Assembly: GCA_963831645.1 (NCBI GenBank)
Contig: CAWHQZ010000023.1
Location: 434,001 to 498,000 of the forward strand
DNA from: CAWHQZ01 sp963831645
Lineage (GTDB): Bacteria; Pseudomonadota; Alphaproteobacteria; Rhizobiales; Aestuariivirgaceae
Direction of reading: 5' to 3'
DNA length: 64,000 bases
Part shown: piece by piece, positions 19,094 to 29,044 of the stretch
Position numbering within the stretch: position 1 is the first letter of the stretch
Layout: the number at the start of each line of letters is the position of its first letter
Translations under genes and position numbers: made by a program
The notes under the pieces: generated by a model
Seen by the model: the letters and a program-made list of their open reading frames with translations, nothing else
What the model was told of the DNA's origin: nothing
Databases searched by the model: none

Positions 19094-20772
19094 GCAAGCA
19101 GCACGAGTCTGCGGCTGCGGAGTTTGTGCTCCTGCCGCTCGGCGGCATGGGTGAGATCGGCATGAACTGCTATGCCTATGGCTATGGCCCGTCCTTGGAT
19201 CGGCGGTGGATTCTGGTCGATCTCGGCGTGAAGTTCGGCGAGGAACAGGAACCTGGCATCGATGTGGTGCTGCCAGACCTGGCCTTTATGGAAGCCGAAC
19301 GGGCGAGGCTGATGGCAATTGTTCTCACCCACGCCCACGAAGACCATATGGGTGCCCTGCCTTGGCTCTGGGATCGTCTCCGCAAGCCGGTGTATTGCAC
19401 TGCCTTTGCAGCAGAAGTCCTGAAACTCAAATTCGCCGAATCTGCGCTCCTCGAGCAGATTCCCCTCAAGACGCTGCCCCTTGGGGCTCGTTTTGAGCTT
19501 GGCCCATTCAGTTTCGAATACATCAGTGTGACGCATTCGGTCCCGGAATCAAATGCGCTCGTGATCCGGACCCCGCTCGGCACGGTGCTGCATTCTGGAG
19601 ACTGGAAAATCGACACCGCGCCGTCGATTCCGCCGGAACTCGACGACGCACGTCTCAAAGCGATAGGTGAGGAAGGCGTCTGCGCACTCGTTTGCGACTC
19701 GACCAACGTGCTCCGGGCTGGCGCTTCTCCTTCCGAAGGCGATGTGGCGGCGGTCTTGGAGAGCATTGTAGCCGATGCCAGGGGACGCGTCGCTGTAACG
19801 ACGTTCGGGTCCCACGTCGGTCGAATGGCTTCCGCGGCACGTGCTGCTCGCCGGGCGGGGCGGGAGGTTGTGGTCGCCGGCCGCGCCATGCGCACCATGA
19901 TTTCCTGCGCGCGCGCGATAGGTCTTCTTGCCGACGAAGGTGAATTCCTGGACGAGGAGGCGTTCGGCTACTTGGCCCCCGAGCGCACGCTGTTGTTGTG
20001 CACGGGAAGCCAGGGAGAGCCGCGCGCCGCGATCGCGCGCATCGCCGAGGAGACCCATCCCTCGATAGCTCTCGATCCGGGCGATACCGTAGTCTTCTCG
20101 TCGAAAACCATCCCGGGAAACGAAAAAGCAGTCAGCGCCGTAATCAACAACCTGGCGCGTCGCGGCATCTCGATTGTCACTGCTGACCAGGCAACCGTGC
20201 ATACGTCGGGTCATCCCCGGCAGGAGGAACTTCGGCAGTTTTACCAGTGGCTGCGCCCGCAACTTGTGGTGCCGATGCACGGCGAAGCGTGGCATCTCCA
20301 AAGTCATGCCGAGTTCGCGAGGTCCTGCGGCGTCCCGAAAGCCGTCATCATCGACAACGGACAAATCCTCCGCCTGGCGCCCGGTCCCTCCGAGGTGGCC
20401 GGCTACGCACCGGCGGGGCGCCTCCATGTGGATGGGCGTTTGATCGTGACCGCCATCGACGGCCCGGCCCGCATGCGCCGCAAGCTGTCTTTCGTCGGCA
20501 TTGTGTTCGTTAGCCTGGCGCTCGACGACAACGGCAACATAGTTGCAGACCCGGTGGTGAAGGCAGACGGCCTGCCCGCGTCCGATGAGCAGGGAACGCC
20601 ATTCGCGGACTTTCTGCTCGAGGTGGTTGACTGCGCGCTAGATTCAATGCCGCGCGCCCAACGCAGGGACGACAGCGTTGTCGTCGAGTTGATCCGTCAT
20701 GCCGTTCGCCGCGCCGCCGATACGGCTTGGGGCAAGAAACCTGTTTGTCACGTCGCCTTGCACAGGATGTAG
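19090..20772 (+). CDS. rnj: Ribonuclease J
   Basis: RNase J (560 residues) is a metallo-β-lactamase/β-CASP ribonuclease with endo- and 5'-3' exonuclease activity in RNA maturation and decay. The zinc motif HAHEDH is at residues 81-86, with further ligands in ISVTHSVPES, LHSGDWKID and the β-CASP region VFSSKTIPGNE and HTSGHPRQEEL, and VPMHGEAWHL near the end. The ATG overlaps the birA stop (ATGA). The region 20773-20878 downstream shows no feature before parC. Confidence 0.95.
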   Translation: MSKQHESAAAEFVLLPLGGMGEIGMNCYAYGYGPSLDRRWILVDLGVKFGEEQEPGIDVVLPDLAFMEAERARLMAIVLTHAHEDHMGALPWLWDRLRKPVYCTAFAAEVLKLKFAESALLEQIPLKTLPLGARFELGPFSFEYISVTHSVPESNALVIRTPLGTVLHSGDWKIDTAPSIPPELDDARLKAIGEEGVCALVCDSTNVLRAGASPSEGDVAAVLESIVADARGRVAVTTFGSHVGRMASAARAARRAGREVVVAGRAMRTMISCARAIGLLADEGEFLDEEAFGYLAPERTLLLCTGSQGEPRAAIARIAEETHPSIALDPGDTVVFSSKTIPGNEKAVSAVINNLARRGISIVTADQATVHTSGHPRQEELRQFYQWLRPQLVVPMHGEAWHLQSHAEFARSCGVPKAVIIDNGQILRLAPGPSEVAGYAPAGRLHVDGRLIVTAIDGPARMRRKLSFVGIVFVSLALDDNGNIVADPVVKADGLPASDEQGTPFADFLLEVVDCALDSMPRAQRRDDSVVVELIRHAVRRAADTAWGKKPVCHVALHRM

Positions 20773-20878
20773 AAATCTGTGCCGATGCGAATCTCACTCG
20801 GGCCTGCTGATCACCCACAACGATTGCTGGGTAGGTGGATTCCACGTTGCCTGAACGCGCTCTCTAGGGAAGCAAAGC

Positions 20879-23161
20879 ATGGGTAAGCGAACCGCGCCGC
20901 CCGCACCTCAATCCGTCGAGAGCATCAATCTGCGTGCCGCCCTGGAAGAACGCTACCTCGCCTATGCCCTCTCCACGATCATGCACCGGGCGCTGCCTGA
21001 CGCCAGAGATGGTCTCAAGCCCGTGCACCGCCGCATCGTGTACGGCATGCACATTCTCCGGCTGAACCCCGGCGCTGGCTTCAAGAAGTGCGCCAAAATT
21101 GTCGGCGATGTCATGGGATCATTTCATCCCCATGGCGATCAGGCGATTTATGACGCACTGGTTCGCTTGGCCCAGGATTTCGCGTCCCGTTACCCTCTCG
21201 TTGAAGGCCAGGGAAACTTCGGCAATATCGACGGCGACAGTGCGGCCGCCTACCGGTACACCGAGGCTCGCATGACCGATGTGGCGCGCGCGCTGCTCGA
21301 TGGCATCGACGAAAACACCGTTGATTACCGGCCGAACTATAGCAGCGAAGGGGAGGAGCCGACTGTGCTGCCCGGCGCCTTTCCCAATCTCCTTGCCAAC
21401 GGCGCCTCCGGGATAGCAGTCGGCATGGCGACGTCGATTCCCCCTCACAATGCCGCGGAGCTTTGCGAGGCCGCGCTGCACCTGATCAAATATCCCAAGG
21501 CGACGGTCGATAAGCTGATGCAGTTTATTCCCGGGCCGGACTTCCCAACCGGCGGCATTGTCGTTGAACCCCATGAATCCATCGTCGAGGCGTATCGGAC
21601 CGGCCGCGGGTCCTTTCGGACCCGGGCTCGTTGGATTCGGGAAGACCTCGGTCGCGGAGCCTGGCAAGTGGTGGTCAGCGAAATTCCGTTTCAGGTTCAG
21701 AAAGGCAGGCTGGTGGAGAAGATTGCCGAGCTTCTCGGCGAGAGGAAACTCCCCCTGTTGGGCGATGTCCGCGACGAGTCGGCCGAGGATATCCGTCTGG
21801 TCCTCGAGCCCAAGAGCCGCACTGTCGACCCCACCCTGCTCATGGAGTCGCTGTTTATCGCCACCGAGCTCGAGGCGCGCATTCCTCTCAACCTGAATGT
21901 CCTCAGCAGGGGCAAGGTCCCTCTGGTGATGTCCCTGCGCGACGCGCTGCGCGAGTGGTTGGACCATCGCCAGCACGTCCTCATCCGCCGAACCAAATTC
22001 AGGCTCGACCAGATCGCCAGCCGCCTCGAGGTGCTGGATGGTTACCTCATCGCCTACTTGAACCTCGACGCTGTCATCAAGATCATCCGGAGCGAGGATG
22101 AGCCGAAGTCCGTCCTCATACGAAGGTTCAAGCTCAGCGATGTTCAGACCGAAGCCATACTCAATATGCGCCTGCGTGCCTTGCGGAAGCTCGAGGAAAT
22201 CGAGATCCGCTCAGAACACGAATCCTTGAAGAAGGAGCGCGCGACTCTCAATGCGCTGATGCGTTCCAGCGACGCCCAATGGGCGCAGATCAGCGACGAG
22301 ATCAGGCGGACCAGGGAAAAGTACGGCGCGAAGACGCCGCTCGGCAGGCGACGCACCGGGTTCGACGTGGCCCCCGACGTCGACGTCGAAAGCGAGCAGG
22401 CCCTTGCTGTCAGGGAGCCGATCACGGTCGTCTGCTCGCAGAAAGGCTGGATTCGAGCGATCCGGGGTCATCTCGACGGCACCGAAGACCTTGTCTACAA
22501 GGACGGCGACGCGGGCAAGTTTGTCGTCAGGTCGGAAACAACCGACAGGATTCTTTTACTGGCCTCATCGGGCAAGTTCTACACGCTTGACGCGTCGAGG
22601 CTTCCCGGTGGGCGCGGTCACGGAGAGCCTCTCCGCTTGATGGCCGATCTCGAGGCGGGAGACGCCATCGTGGCTTTGTTCGTCCACCGACCTGGGCGCA
22701 AACTGCTTGTTGCCTCCAGCGACGGAAACGGGTTTGTCGTCGGCGAAAGCGAATGTCTGGCTACTACACGCAAAGGCAAGCAGGTTCTCAACGTCAAGGC
22801 GCCGGCGATGGCCCAGGCCTGCGCAGCCGTGCGCGAGACGGATGATCATGTTGCCATCATTGGTGGCAATCGCAAACTTCTCATCTTCCCGATGCGCGAT
22901 GTGCCCACCATGAGCCGCGGCCGAGGCGTAAGGCTGCAGAAGTATAGAGATGGCGGTTTGTCGGATGTTCGCGCACTCAATCTCCGGCGGGGCTTGTCAT
23001 GGATGGACTCTTCCGGCCGCAGTTTCACGCTGATCGAGCTTCGCGATTGGATTGGTGAGCGGGCACAAAGCGGGCGTTTGGCGCCGAAAGGCTTCCCCAG
23101 GAGCAACCACTTCGGATACCTGCCGGGGATCGATGACGGAGGCGACTCATCCGGCGGATAG
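20879..23161 (+). CDS. parC: DNA topoisomerase IV subunit A
   Basis: ParC (760 residues) is the cleavage/religation subunit of topoisomerase IV, which decatenates daughter chromosomes with ParE. The N-terminal breakage-reunion domain has [17 protein letters not shown] and the catalytic Tyr at residue 127 ([10 protein letters not shown]). The C-terminal β-pinwheel lacks the GyrA box, which separates it from gyrase A. In the quinolone region the sequence is [15 protein letters not shown]: the usual Ser after HPHGD is Gln (residue 88) and the downstream acidic position is Asp. GGGAAG precedes the ATG. It is convergent with bpt. Confidence 0.95.
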   Translation: MGKRTAPPAPQSVESINLRAALEERYLAYALSTIMHRALPDARDGLKPVHRRIVYGMHILRLNPGAGFKKCAKIVGDVMGSFHPHGDQAIYDALVRLAQDFASRYPLVEGQGNFGNIDGDSAAAYRYTEARMTDVARALLDGIDENTVDYRPNYSSEGEEPTVLPGAFPNLLANGASGIAVGMATSIPPHNAAELCEAALHLIKYPKATVDKLMQFIPGPDFPTGGIVVEPHESIVEAYRTGRGSFRTRARWIREDLGRGAWQVVVSEIPFQVQKGRLVEKIAELLGERKLPLLGDVRDESAEDIRLVLEPKSRTVDPTLLMESLFIATELEARIPLNLNVLSRGKVPLVMSLRDALREWLDHRQHVLIRRTKFRLDQIASRLEVLDGYLIAYLNLDAVIKIIRSEDEPKSVLIRRFKLSDVQTEAILNMRLRALRKLEEIEIRSEHESLKKERATLNALMRSSDAQWAQISDEIRRTREKYGAKTPLGRRRTGFDVAPDVDVESEQALAVREPITVVCSQKGWIRAIRGHLDGTEDLVYKDGDAGKFVVRSETTDRILLLASSGKFYTLDASRLPGGRGHGEPLRLMADLEAGDAIVALFVHRPGRKLLVASSDGNGFVVGESECLATTRKGKQVLNVKAPAMAQACAAVRETDDHVAIIGGNRKLLIFPMRDVPTMSRGRGVRLQKYRDGGLSDVRALNLRRGLSWMDSSGRSFTLIELRDWIGERAQSGRLAPKGFPRSNHFGYLPGIDDGGDSSGG

Positions 23162-23205
23162 AATAGTAAGTGGACCGGAATGCCCGTGCGACCCTTGTAG
23201 CAGTG

Positions 23206-23943
23206 TCACTTATGGAAGAGAACCCAGCCGTCGCGTGTCAGTCGCTCCTGGGGAAGAAAACGAGCCTTGTAGTTCATCTTGCTCGATCCCCCGACCCAGT
23301 AGCCGAGATAGACGAAAGGCAATCCCCGATCCTGGGCCCGGCGAATGTTGTCGAGAATGACATAGGTGCCCAGACTGCGGCGCGGCAGATCAGGATGATA
23401 GAACGAGTAGATGAGGGAAATTCCATCCTGGAGAACGTCGATGAGCGCTGCCGCAACCAGCTGCGCCTCACCCTGCTGGCCGCGGGCCGGGCGACGATAC
23501 TCGATCAGGCGGGTGTCGACGAAGGTCTCATCCACCATGGCCGCGAAGTCCAGTACCGTCATGTCGGCCATGCCGCCATCAGCATGTCTGGCATCGATGT
23601 AAGCACGGAACAAGGCGTACTGCTCGGCAGTGGCCCTCGCGGAGACCGTTCTTGCAGCCAGGTCATCGTTGGCAAGAAGAATCCGTCTGAAGCTGCTGCG
23701 CCAGTTGAACATCTTCGTTGGCACGCGAACGGAAACGCACGATGCGCAGCCGTCGCAGGCTGGTCGATAGGCGATGTTCTGGCTACGCCGAAAGCCGCCG
23801 TGCGACAGCGTGTTGTTGAGGAGCTTGGCATCGTGGCCGATCAGGTGTGTAAACACCTTGCGCTCCAGCTTGCCCGACAGATACGGGCAGGGGGCCGGCG
23901 CAGTGATGAAGAACTGCGGAAAGTGGCGGCGTTCGATGCTCAA
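23206..23943 (-). CDS. bpt: Leucyl/arginyl-tRNA--protein transferase of the Bpt/Ate family
   Basis: This 245-residue enzyme adds a destabilising residue (leucine in the bacterial Bpt group) from aminoacyl-tRNA to N-terminal Asp/Glu of proteins, feeding the N-end rule pathway. The N-terminal domain has the conserved Cys cluster PACDGCASCVSVRV near residue 65 and the sequence PCPYLSGKLERKVFT. The C-terminal GNAT-like domain has LIYSFYHPDLPRRSLGTY, VYLGYWV and KMNYKARFLPQE. It is the first of three minus-strand genes (bpt, ilvA, hemB) and ends 44 bases from parC in convergent orientation. Confidence 0.92.
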   Translation of the reverse strand: MSIERRHFPQFFITAPAPCPYLSGKLERKVFTHLIGHDAKLLNNTLSHGGFRRSQNIAYRPACDGCASCVSVRVPTKMFNWRSSFRRILLANDDLAARTVSARATAEQYALFRAYIDARHADGGMADMTVLDFAAMVDETFVDTRLIEYRRPARGQQGEAQLVAAALIDVLQDGISLIYSFYHPDLPRRSLGTYVILDNIRRAQDRGLPFVYLGYWVGGSSKMNYKARFLPQERLTRDGWVLFHK

Positions 23944-24004
23944 TCGTTTTCCCTTGTCGTTTCCTGCCCGATACTACCATGAGTCCGCTTCCGGAAAAGT
24001 GAGT

Positions 24005-25235
24005 TCAAGCCAACTCCTTGCCGCCCGGCGCGTCGAGGACGCGGATAACGAAGCCCTGCTCCGCGACCAGCGCCACGATATCCTCAGCATGCTTTCGGTC
24101 GCGCGTTTCGATCATGATTTCAAGTTCTGCCCCCTTGGCCGGCACATCGAGAAACATGCGCTGATGCGAAACCTCGAGAATGTTGGCGCCATTCCTGCCC
24201 AGCAGCGTCGCGATGCGGCCGAGAACGCCCGGACGATCGTCGATGAGAATACGCAGATTCACGATGCGCATCTCGCGCTGCAGCTCGCGGGTGATGACCG
24301 ACGCGAGAATGCGAGCATCGATGTTGCCGCCGCAGAGCACCAAACCGACTTTCCGGTTGCGGAAGCGCTGCGGCTCGGCCATCACCATGGCAAGTCCTGC
24401 CGCTCCCGCTCCCTCGGCCAGTATCTTCTGATGTGTGAGGTATGCCATTACCGCACTCTCGATCTCCGACTCGCCCACAAGGCGCACGTCGTCAACAAAC
24501 TGGCGGCATAGCGAGATTGTACGCTCGGTTACGTTCTTTACCGCGATGCCCTCGGCCAGCGTCGAGCCCCCGCAGACCGCGACCTCCCCACGCAGCGCCG
24601 AATACATCGAAGGATAGAGTTTGACCTCGGCCCCGAGAATTTCGATGGTCGGTTTTCGGTGCTTGGCCGCAAGAGCGGTGCCGGCAATGACCCCGCCGCC
24701 ACCAATCGGAACTACGATGACATCCAGCTCGGGCTCGTCGTCCAGCATCTCGATCCCGATAGTGCCTTGGCCCGCGATGATCTGGTCGTCGTCGTATGGG
24801 TGAACGAGGGTGAGGGACCTCTCTCCCAGGATGCCTTCTGCAGCCACCTGGCTGTCGGCAAGAGTTCTCGCCCGAGAGGATTACGCTGGCGCCCAATGCG
24901 CGGGTTCGTTCCACCTTGTTGGCGGGAGTCGTCTCGGGCATCACGATGGTCGCCGGGATGCCGAGCCGCTTCGCATGATAAGCGACCGCCTGGGCATGGT
25001 TGCCGGCCGACATGGTTATCACGCCACGAGCCTTCTCAGCGGAGGAGAGGCTGGACATCTTGTTGTAGGCGCCACGGTCCTTGAAAGAATTCGTCACCTG
25101 CATGCTTTCAAGCTTCACGTATATCTGTGCGCCCGTGACCTCGGAGAGTTTTGCGGAGAAGAGCAGCGGCGTTCTAACCACGTGACCCTTCAACGTCTGG
25201 CAGGCTCTCTCGATGTCCTGGATGGTGACAGCCAT
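24005..25235 (-). pseudogene. ilvA: Threonine ammonia-lyase, one frameshift
   Basis: The gene encodes a PLP-dependent threonine deaminase (threonine to 2-oxobutanoate) with a C-terminal ACT regulatory domain, about 409 residues when repaired. The first frame covers MAVTIQDIERACQTLKGHVV to LGASVILSGEN and includes the PLP Lys in SFKDRGAYNKM. The second continues from VAAEGILGERSLTLVHPYDD through the phosphate loop VVPIGGGGVIAGTA, CGGNIDARILASV and ACT segment DDRPGVLGRIATLLGRNGAN to the stop. Deleting one base from the TT pair at 24865-24866 (plus strand) joins them as GETLADSQVAAEG. This is either a recent inactivation or a sequence error. Confidence 0.88.
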
Positions 25236-25269
25236 GAAGCTGCAGGCCTTGCCGGCTCTGGAACGAAGA

Positions 25270-26340
25270 CTACGCCCTTGCCGTCTTGATGCGACTGGCC
25301 ACTTCGCAGGCGAAATATGTCAGGATACCGTCGGCGCCCGCGCGCTTGAACGCGAGCAGGCTTTCATCGGTGATCTTGTCACCGTCGAGCCATCCGTTGC
25401 GCGCTGCAGCCCTGATCATCGCGTACTCTCCCGATACCTGATACACGAAGGTCGGAACGGCAAATGTCCGTTTCACCCGGAATAGGACGTCGAGATACGG
25501 CAGGCCGGGCTTTACGAGCACCATGTCGGCGCCCTCGGCCAGGTCCAGCTCGACCTCCCGCATCGCCTCGTCGCTATTGCCCGGATCCATCTGATAGGTT
25601 TTCTTGTCGCCGACCAGGGCGCTCGAGGAGCCTATCGCGTCACGAAACGGGCCGTAGAAGCTGCTCGCGAACTTGGCGCTGTAGGCCATGATCATTACGC
25701 TCTCAAAGCCGTTCCCTTCGAGTGTTTGCCTGATCCCGGCGACGCGGCCGTCCATCATGTCGGACGGTGCTATGATATCGCAGCCTGCCTCCGCCTGGAT
25801 GAGGGACTGACGGCACAGCACGTCGATCGTTCGATCATTTGTGATCTCTTGACCATCCATGAGGCCGTCATGGCCGTGACTCGTATAGGGATCGAGTGCA
25901 ACGTCGCACAGTATTCCGATATCCGGCACGGACTGCTTGATGGCCTTTATGGCGCGGCAGATGAGGTTGTCCGGGTTGAGAGCTTCGCGTCCATCGGGAG
26001 ACCGCAACGAGGGCTCGACACTGGGGAAGAGGGCAATGACTGGAATCTCGAGCTTGGCCGCTGCCTCGGCCGCCCGCACCGCCAGGTCGATCGATAGTCG
26101 TTCCACGCCTGGCATCGATGCCACGGGCTGCCGCGCCTGGTTTCCTTCGATCACGAACAGCGGCCATATCAAATCGCTTACTGTAACCGCGTTCTCACGC
26201 ACCAGATTGCGCGACCAGGCACTCTTTCGGCCGCGCCGCAGGCGAGTTGCCGGGAACCCCGGATCCATCCTCGACGGATGCTCCTTACCGAGCAGGTTGG
26301 CGGGCTGCCAGCTTGTGTGTTTGTCGATATTTCTGTTCAT
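25270..26340 (-). CDS. hemB: Porphobilinogen synthase (δ-aminolevulinic acid dehydratase)
   Basis: HemB (356 residues) condenses two 5-aminolevulinate molecules to porphobilinogen in heme synthesis. Schiff-base lysines lie in MIMAYSAKFASSFYGPFRD and MVLVKPGLPYLD. The metal region reads LCDVALDPYTSHGHDGL: Asp and Ala replace the zinc-binding cysteines, so this is the Mg-type enzyme common in alphaproteobacteria. It is upstream of ilvA on the same strand (34-base gap) and divergent from ldtR, with 277 bases between. Confidence 0.95.
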   Translation of the reverse strand: MNRNIDKHTSWQPANLLGKEHPSRMDPGFPATRLRRGRKSAWSRNLVRENAVTVSDLIWPLFVIEGNQARQPVASMPGVERLSIDLAVRAAEAAAKLEIPVIALFPSVEPSLRSPDGREALNPDNLICRAIKAIKQSVPDIGILCDVALDPYTSHGHDGLMDGQEITNDRTIDVLCRQSLIQAEAGCDIIAPSDMMDGRVAGIRQTLEGNGFESVMIMAYSAKFASSFYGPFRDAIGSSSALVGDKKTYQMDPGNSDEAMREVELDLAEGADMVLVKPGLPYLDVLFRVKRTFAVPTFVYQVSGEYAMIRAAARNGWLDGDKITDESLLAFKRAGADGILTYFACEVASRIKTARA

Positions 26341-26617
26341 TCTTGTGCTCCCGGGTGGGGTGCAATTATGCCTGCTGACCGACCGCTGCGAAATAGGCGA
26401 TCACTCGCGGGATTTTGCGCGGCCGTCGTCGAGCAGGCCCGAGGGTAACGATCGGTCAACGTTACTTCGAATGGGTTTCGACAACCGCTAATAGTCAGCT
26501 CTATTTTACCAAAGCTTTTCGCCTCGTCTTAACGACGAGCGGCTATGCTTCTCCCTCGTTTTGAGGAAGGGTCAGAAAAAGAAGAACCTCCTCGGGGAAT
26601 TACAGGCAGGTGTCCAA
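26341..26617. promoter_or_regulatory. hemB-ldtR divergent intergenic region
   Basis: This interval separates divergent hemB and ldtR and must hold both promoters. A perfect inverted repeat CTCGTC-N5-GACGAG lies at 26523-26539, 79 bases before the ldtR start. It could be an operator, for example for autoregulation by LdtR; this is inference. No small ORF or RNA was recognised here. Confidence 0.4.
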
Positions 26618-27130
26618 ATGCAGTATCAGACTGCCGCCGCGGCGGTCGAAGCGCTCACTTCCGGGCGACAGGAAGTGAAGCATCGCTATGTCGAGGCACT
26701 CGTGCTCATTGAGCGGCTCCATCGCCGACTGCTGGACGTCATCAAGGATGAGTTCGAGCGGCAGGGCGATCCGGGGGTCAATGCGGTCCAGGCTCTCCTG
26801 CTTTTCAACATCGCAGATGCAGAGTTGACTGCCGGAGAACTCAAGACGCGCGGCCACTATCAAGGCTCGAACGTCTCCTACAACCTCAAGAAACTCGTCG
26901 AGGCGGGCTACGTGAATCATGAACGCTCCACCTCCGACAAGCGATCCGTGAGGGTGAGGCTCACACCACGGGGTCAGGTAATCCGCCGCAGGGTTGATCA
27001 ACTCTATAATCGCCAGATCCTTTCCATTACGGATGTGGCGGGCTTGTCGATTGAGGAGTTCGATCGCCTCAATAAGGCTCTCGCCCGACTTGAGCGCTTT
27101 TGGAGGGATCAGATTCTGTATCGACTCTGA
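26618..27130 (+). CDS. ldtR: MarR-family regulator LdtR
   Basis: This 170-residue winged-helix protein resembles LdtR, a MarR regulator of alphaproteobacteria that controls the adjacent L,D-transpeptidase gene. The helix-turn-helix region is visible as ELKTRGHYQGSNVSYNLKKL and the wing as YVNHERSTSDKRSVRVRLTP. Helices at both ends form the dimer interface. The ATG at 26618 (MQYQTAAAAVEAL) gives family length; TTG 26561 would add a basic tail. ldtP follows after 154 bases, so it likely has its own promoter, the expected LdtR target. Confidence 0.88.
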   Translation: MQYQTAAAAVEALTSGRQEVKHRYVEALVLIERLHRRLLDVIKDEFERQGDPGVNAVQALLLFNIADAELTAGELKTRGHYQGSNVSYNLKKLVEAGYVNHERSTSDKRSVRVRLTPRGQVIRRRVDQLYNRQILSITDVAGLSIEEFDRLNKALARLERFWRDQILYRL

Positions 27131-27284
27131 TCGAAATCCCGTACGCCACGCGCGCGCTCATTCAGCCTATTGTGGCTCTGAGCACCCACTGTTGCACAAA
27201 TGCTACAGTTCTCTCTGATAATCTGCGTCTGGATTTTGATTGCCACGGTGTTTTGACGTGAACCCGCCATCTTGGTAGAGGAGA

Positions 27285-28844
27285 GTGTTGCGGGTGGTGG
27301 GCACGGGAGCGAGCAAAGTGCGTCAGAAAGATATTGAGGCAGCCGGGTTGGTTGCCAAGCAGCACCTCATGCATACAGGTGGCCGGCTTAGCCGCCGCAC
27401 CGCGCTGCTACTGCTTGGTGGTGCGTTTCTAGCCGTTGCCGGCGACTCCGCCTCGGCCTTCTTCTCGAAGCGGAGCAACAAAGACAGGAGCAAGGCGACC
27501 ACGGTAACTGAAGTCGTCGAAGACGTGCGCGATTCGGCGCCGATGCTGTTCCCGGGCAGCGACCTGGCGATGATGAGGGCGATCGCGCGCTATGAATTGA
27601 TTGTATCGCGGGGCGGCTGGCCCAGGCTCGACAACATCCGAAAGCTCGTCCCTGGCGCCCATGGCGCTGCTGTCGTGAGACTGAAGCAGCGGTTGGCGGC
27701 CGAAGGTTATCTGGCTCCGGATCAAGCCGCTGACCCGACGTTCGATGGCCCGACCCATCAGGCCGTGCTGCGTTTTCAGCGCAATCATGGCTTGGCTCCA
27801 ACTGGGCGAATCGACAAACAGGTCGCACGGATAATGAATGTGCCGGCCGACCACCGACTGGCCACACTACGGGCCAACCTGCCGCGTGTTCAGGAATACG
27901 CGCGCAATCTGGGCGATCGTTACATCATCGTGAACATTCCAGCCGCACAGCTCGAGGCAGTTAGTGGCGGCAGTGCATATTCGCGCCACAACGTCATCGC
28001 GGGCAAGCCCGAGCGGCCATCACCGGTGGTAGCGACGCAGATCGCGGACCTCAATTTCAATCCCTACTGGAACGCACCCGCGAGCATTGTCGAGAAGGAC
28101 ATCATTCCCGAACTGATCAAGGATCGGCATCACCTCGAGAAGATGAACATTCGGATATTTGACGGCGTTGGCGGACCTGAAGTCGACCCCGCTACTGTCG
28201 ACTGGGCCAACACGCGGGGCGACCGCTACCATTTCCGGCAGGAGCCAGGCGGAGAGAACGCCATGGCGACCGTGAAGATCAATTTTCCAAGCCCGTTCGG
28301 CGTGTACATGCATGATACGCCGGCCAAGAAGCTCTTCACCGTGGGTGACCGCTATTTCTCCTCGGGTTGTGTGCGCGTAGAACAGGTGCACACGCTCGTC
28401 GACTGGATCCTGCGGGGTCAAGAGGGTTGGGACATGGATCGCATTTCCGAGGTTGCCGACGCAGCCGAGCGGGTCGATGTCAAGGTTAGTGACGGCCCGC
28501 AACTGCGCTGGGCGTATCTGACCGCCTGGGCGACGGAAGACGGCCGGGTGCATTTCCGACCCGATGTGTATGAGTTGGACGGAAGTGGATTTGTGGTTGG
28601 CCAGCCGCTGCCGCTGGGCGAGGGGTATGGGAGTCTCCGCTGGACGACGGAGCCCATTCCCTACGGCGACGAGGGCCCGGACGTCTTCCTGGAATCCGAT
28701 GCCGTCCAGTTGCCGAAGCCGGAGAAGCAGAAATCCGTTGTTCCCGGAATCGCCAATTTCAAGCCGAAGAAGCGAACAACGTCAGTATCGACATTGACGG
28801 GCAAGCGGTCCGTACCGTCCCTTGGACCACAGGATTCCAATTAG
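27285..28844 (+). CDS. ldtP: L,D-transpeptidase with peptidoglycan-binding domain
   Basis: This protein of about 519 residues is a periplasmic YcbB-type L,D-transpeptidase that makes 3-3 peptidoglycan cross-links. The N-terminus has SRRTALLLLGGAFLAVAG, a probable twin-arginine or Sec signal ending near ASAFF. A PG_binding_1 repeat lies around residues 125-185 (VVRLKQRLAAEGYL, AVLRFQRNHGLAPTGRID). The YkuD catalytic domain has His343 in YMHDTPAKKLF and the nucleophile Cys362 in SSGCVRV. Possible starts are GTG 27285, TTG 27288, GTG 27294 and GTG 27297, with AGAGGAGA at 27276-27283; spacing favours the later ones. Expression is probably under LdtR. Confidence 0.93.
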   Translation: MLRVVGTGASKVRQKDIEAAGLVAKQHLMHTGGRLSRRTALLLLGGAFLAVAGDSASAFFSKRSNKDRSKATTVTEVVEDVRDSAPMLFPGSDLAMMRAIARYELIVSRGGWPRLDNIRKLVPGAHGAAVVRLKQRLAAEGYLAPDQAADPTFDGPTHQAVLRFQRNHGLAPTGRIDKQVARIMNVPADHRLATLRANLPRVQEYARNLGDRYIIVNIPAAQLEAVSGGSAYSRHNVIAGKPERPSPVVATQIADLNFNPYWNAPASIVEKDIIPELIKDRHHLEKMNIRIFDGVGGPEVDPATVDWANTRGDRYHFRQEPGGENAMATVKINFPSPFGVYMHDTPAKKLFTVGDRYFSSGCVRVEQVHTLVDWILRGQEGWDMDRISEVADAAERVDVKVSDGPQLRWAYLTAWATEDGRVHFRPDVYELDGSGFVVGQPLPLGEGYGSLRWTTEPIPYGDEGPDVFLESDAVQLPKPEKQKSVVPGIANFKPKKRTTSVSTLTGKRSVPSLGPQDSN

Positions 28845-29044
28845 TTGTCGCGTCTAAAACTCCATTGCATGTTCGGATTCGGGTCCACCACCTGATTTGT
28901 AGCTGCTCTCGAGAAGAGACAATGCGCTTTTCCATCCCCCAAGGCGCAAAAAGCATCGGATATGACGTTTGGTGGCGAGGCAAACGGATAGGCGGTGCTC
29001 GATAGGTGTTTGCCGCATATTCGATCCGTCATGGGGGGGTGGAT

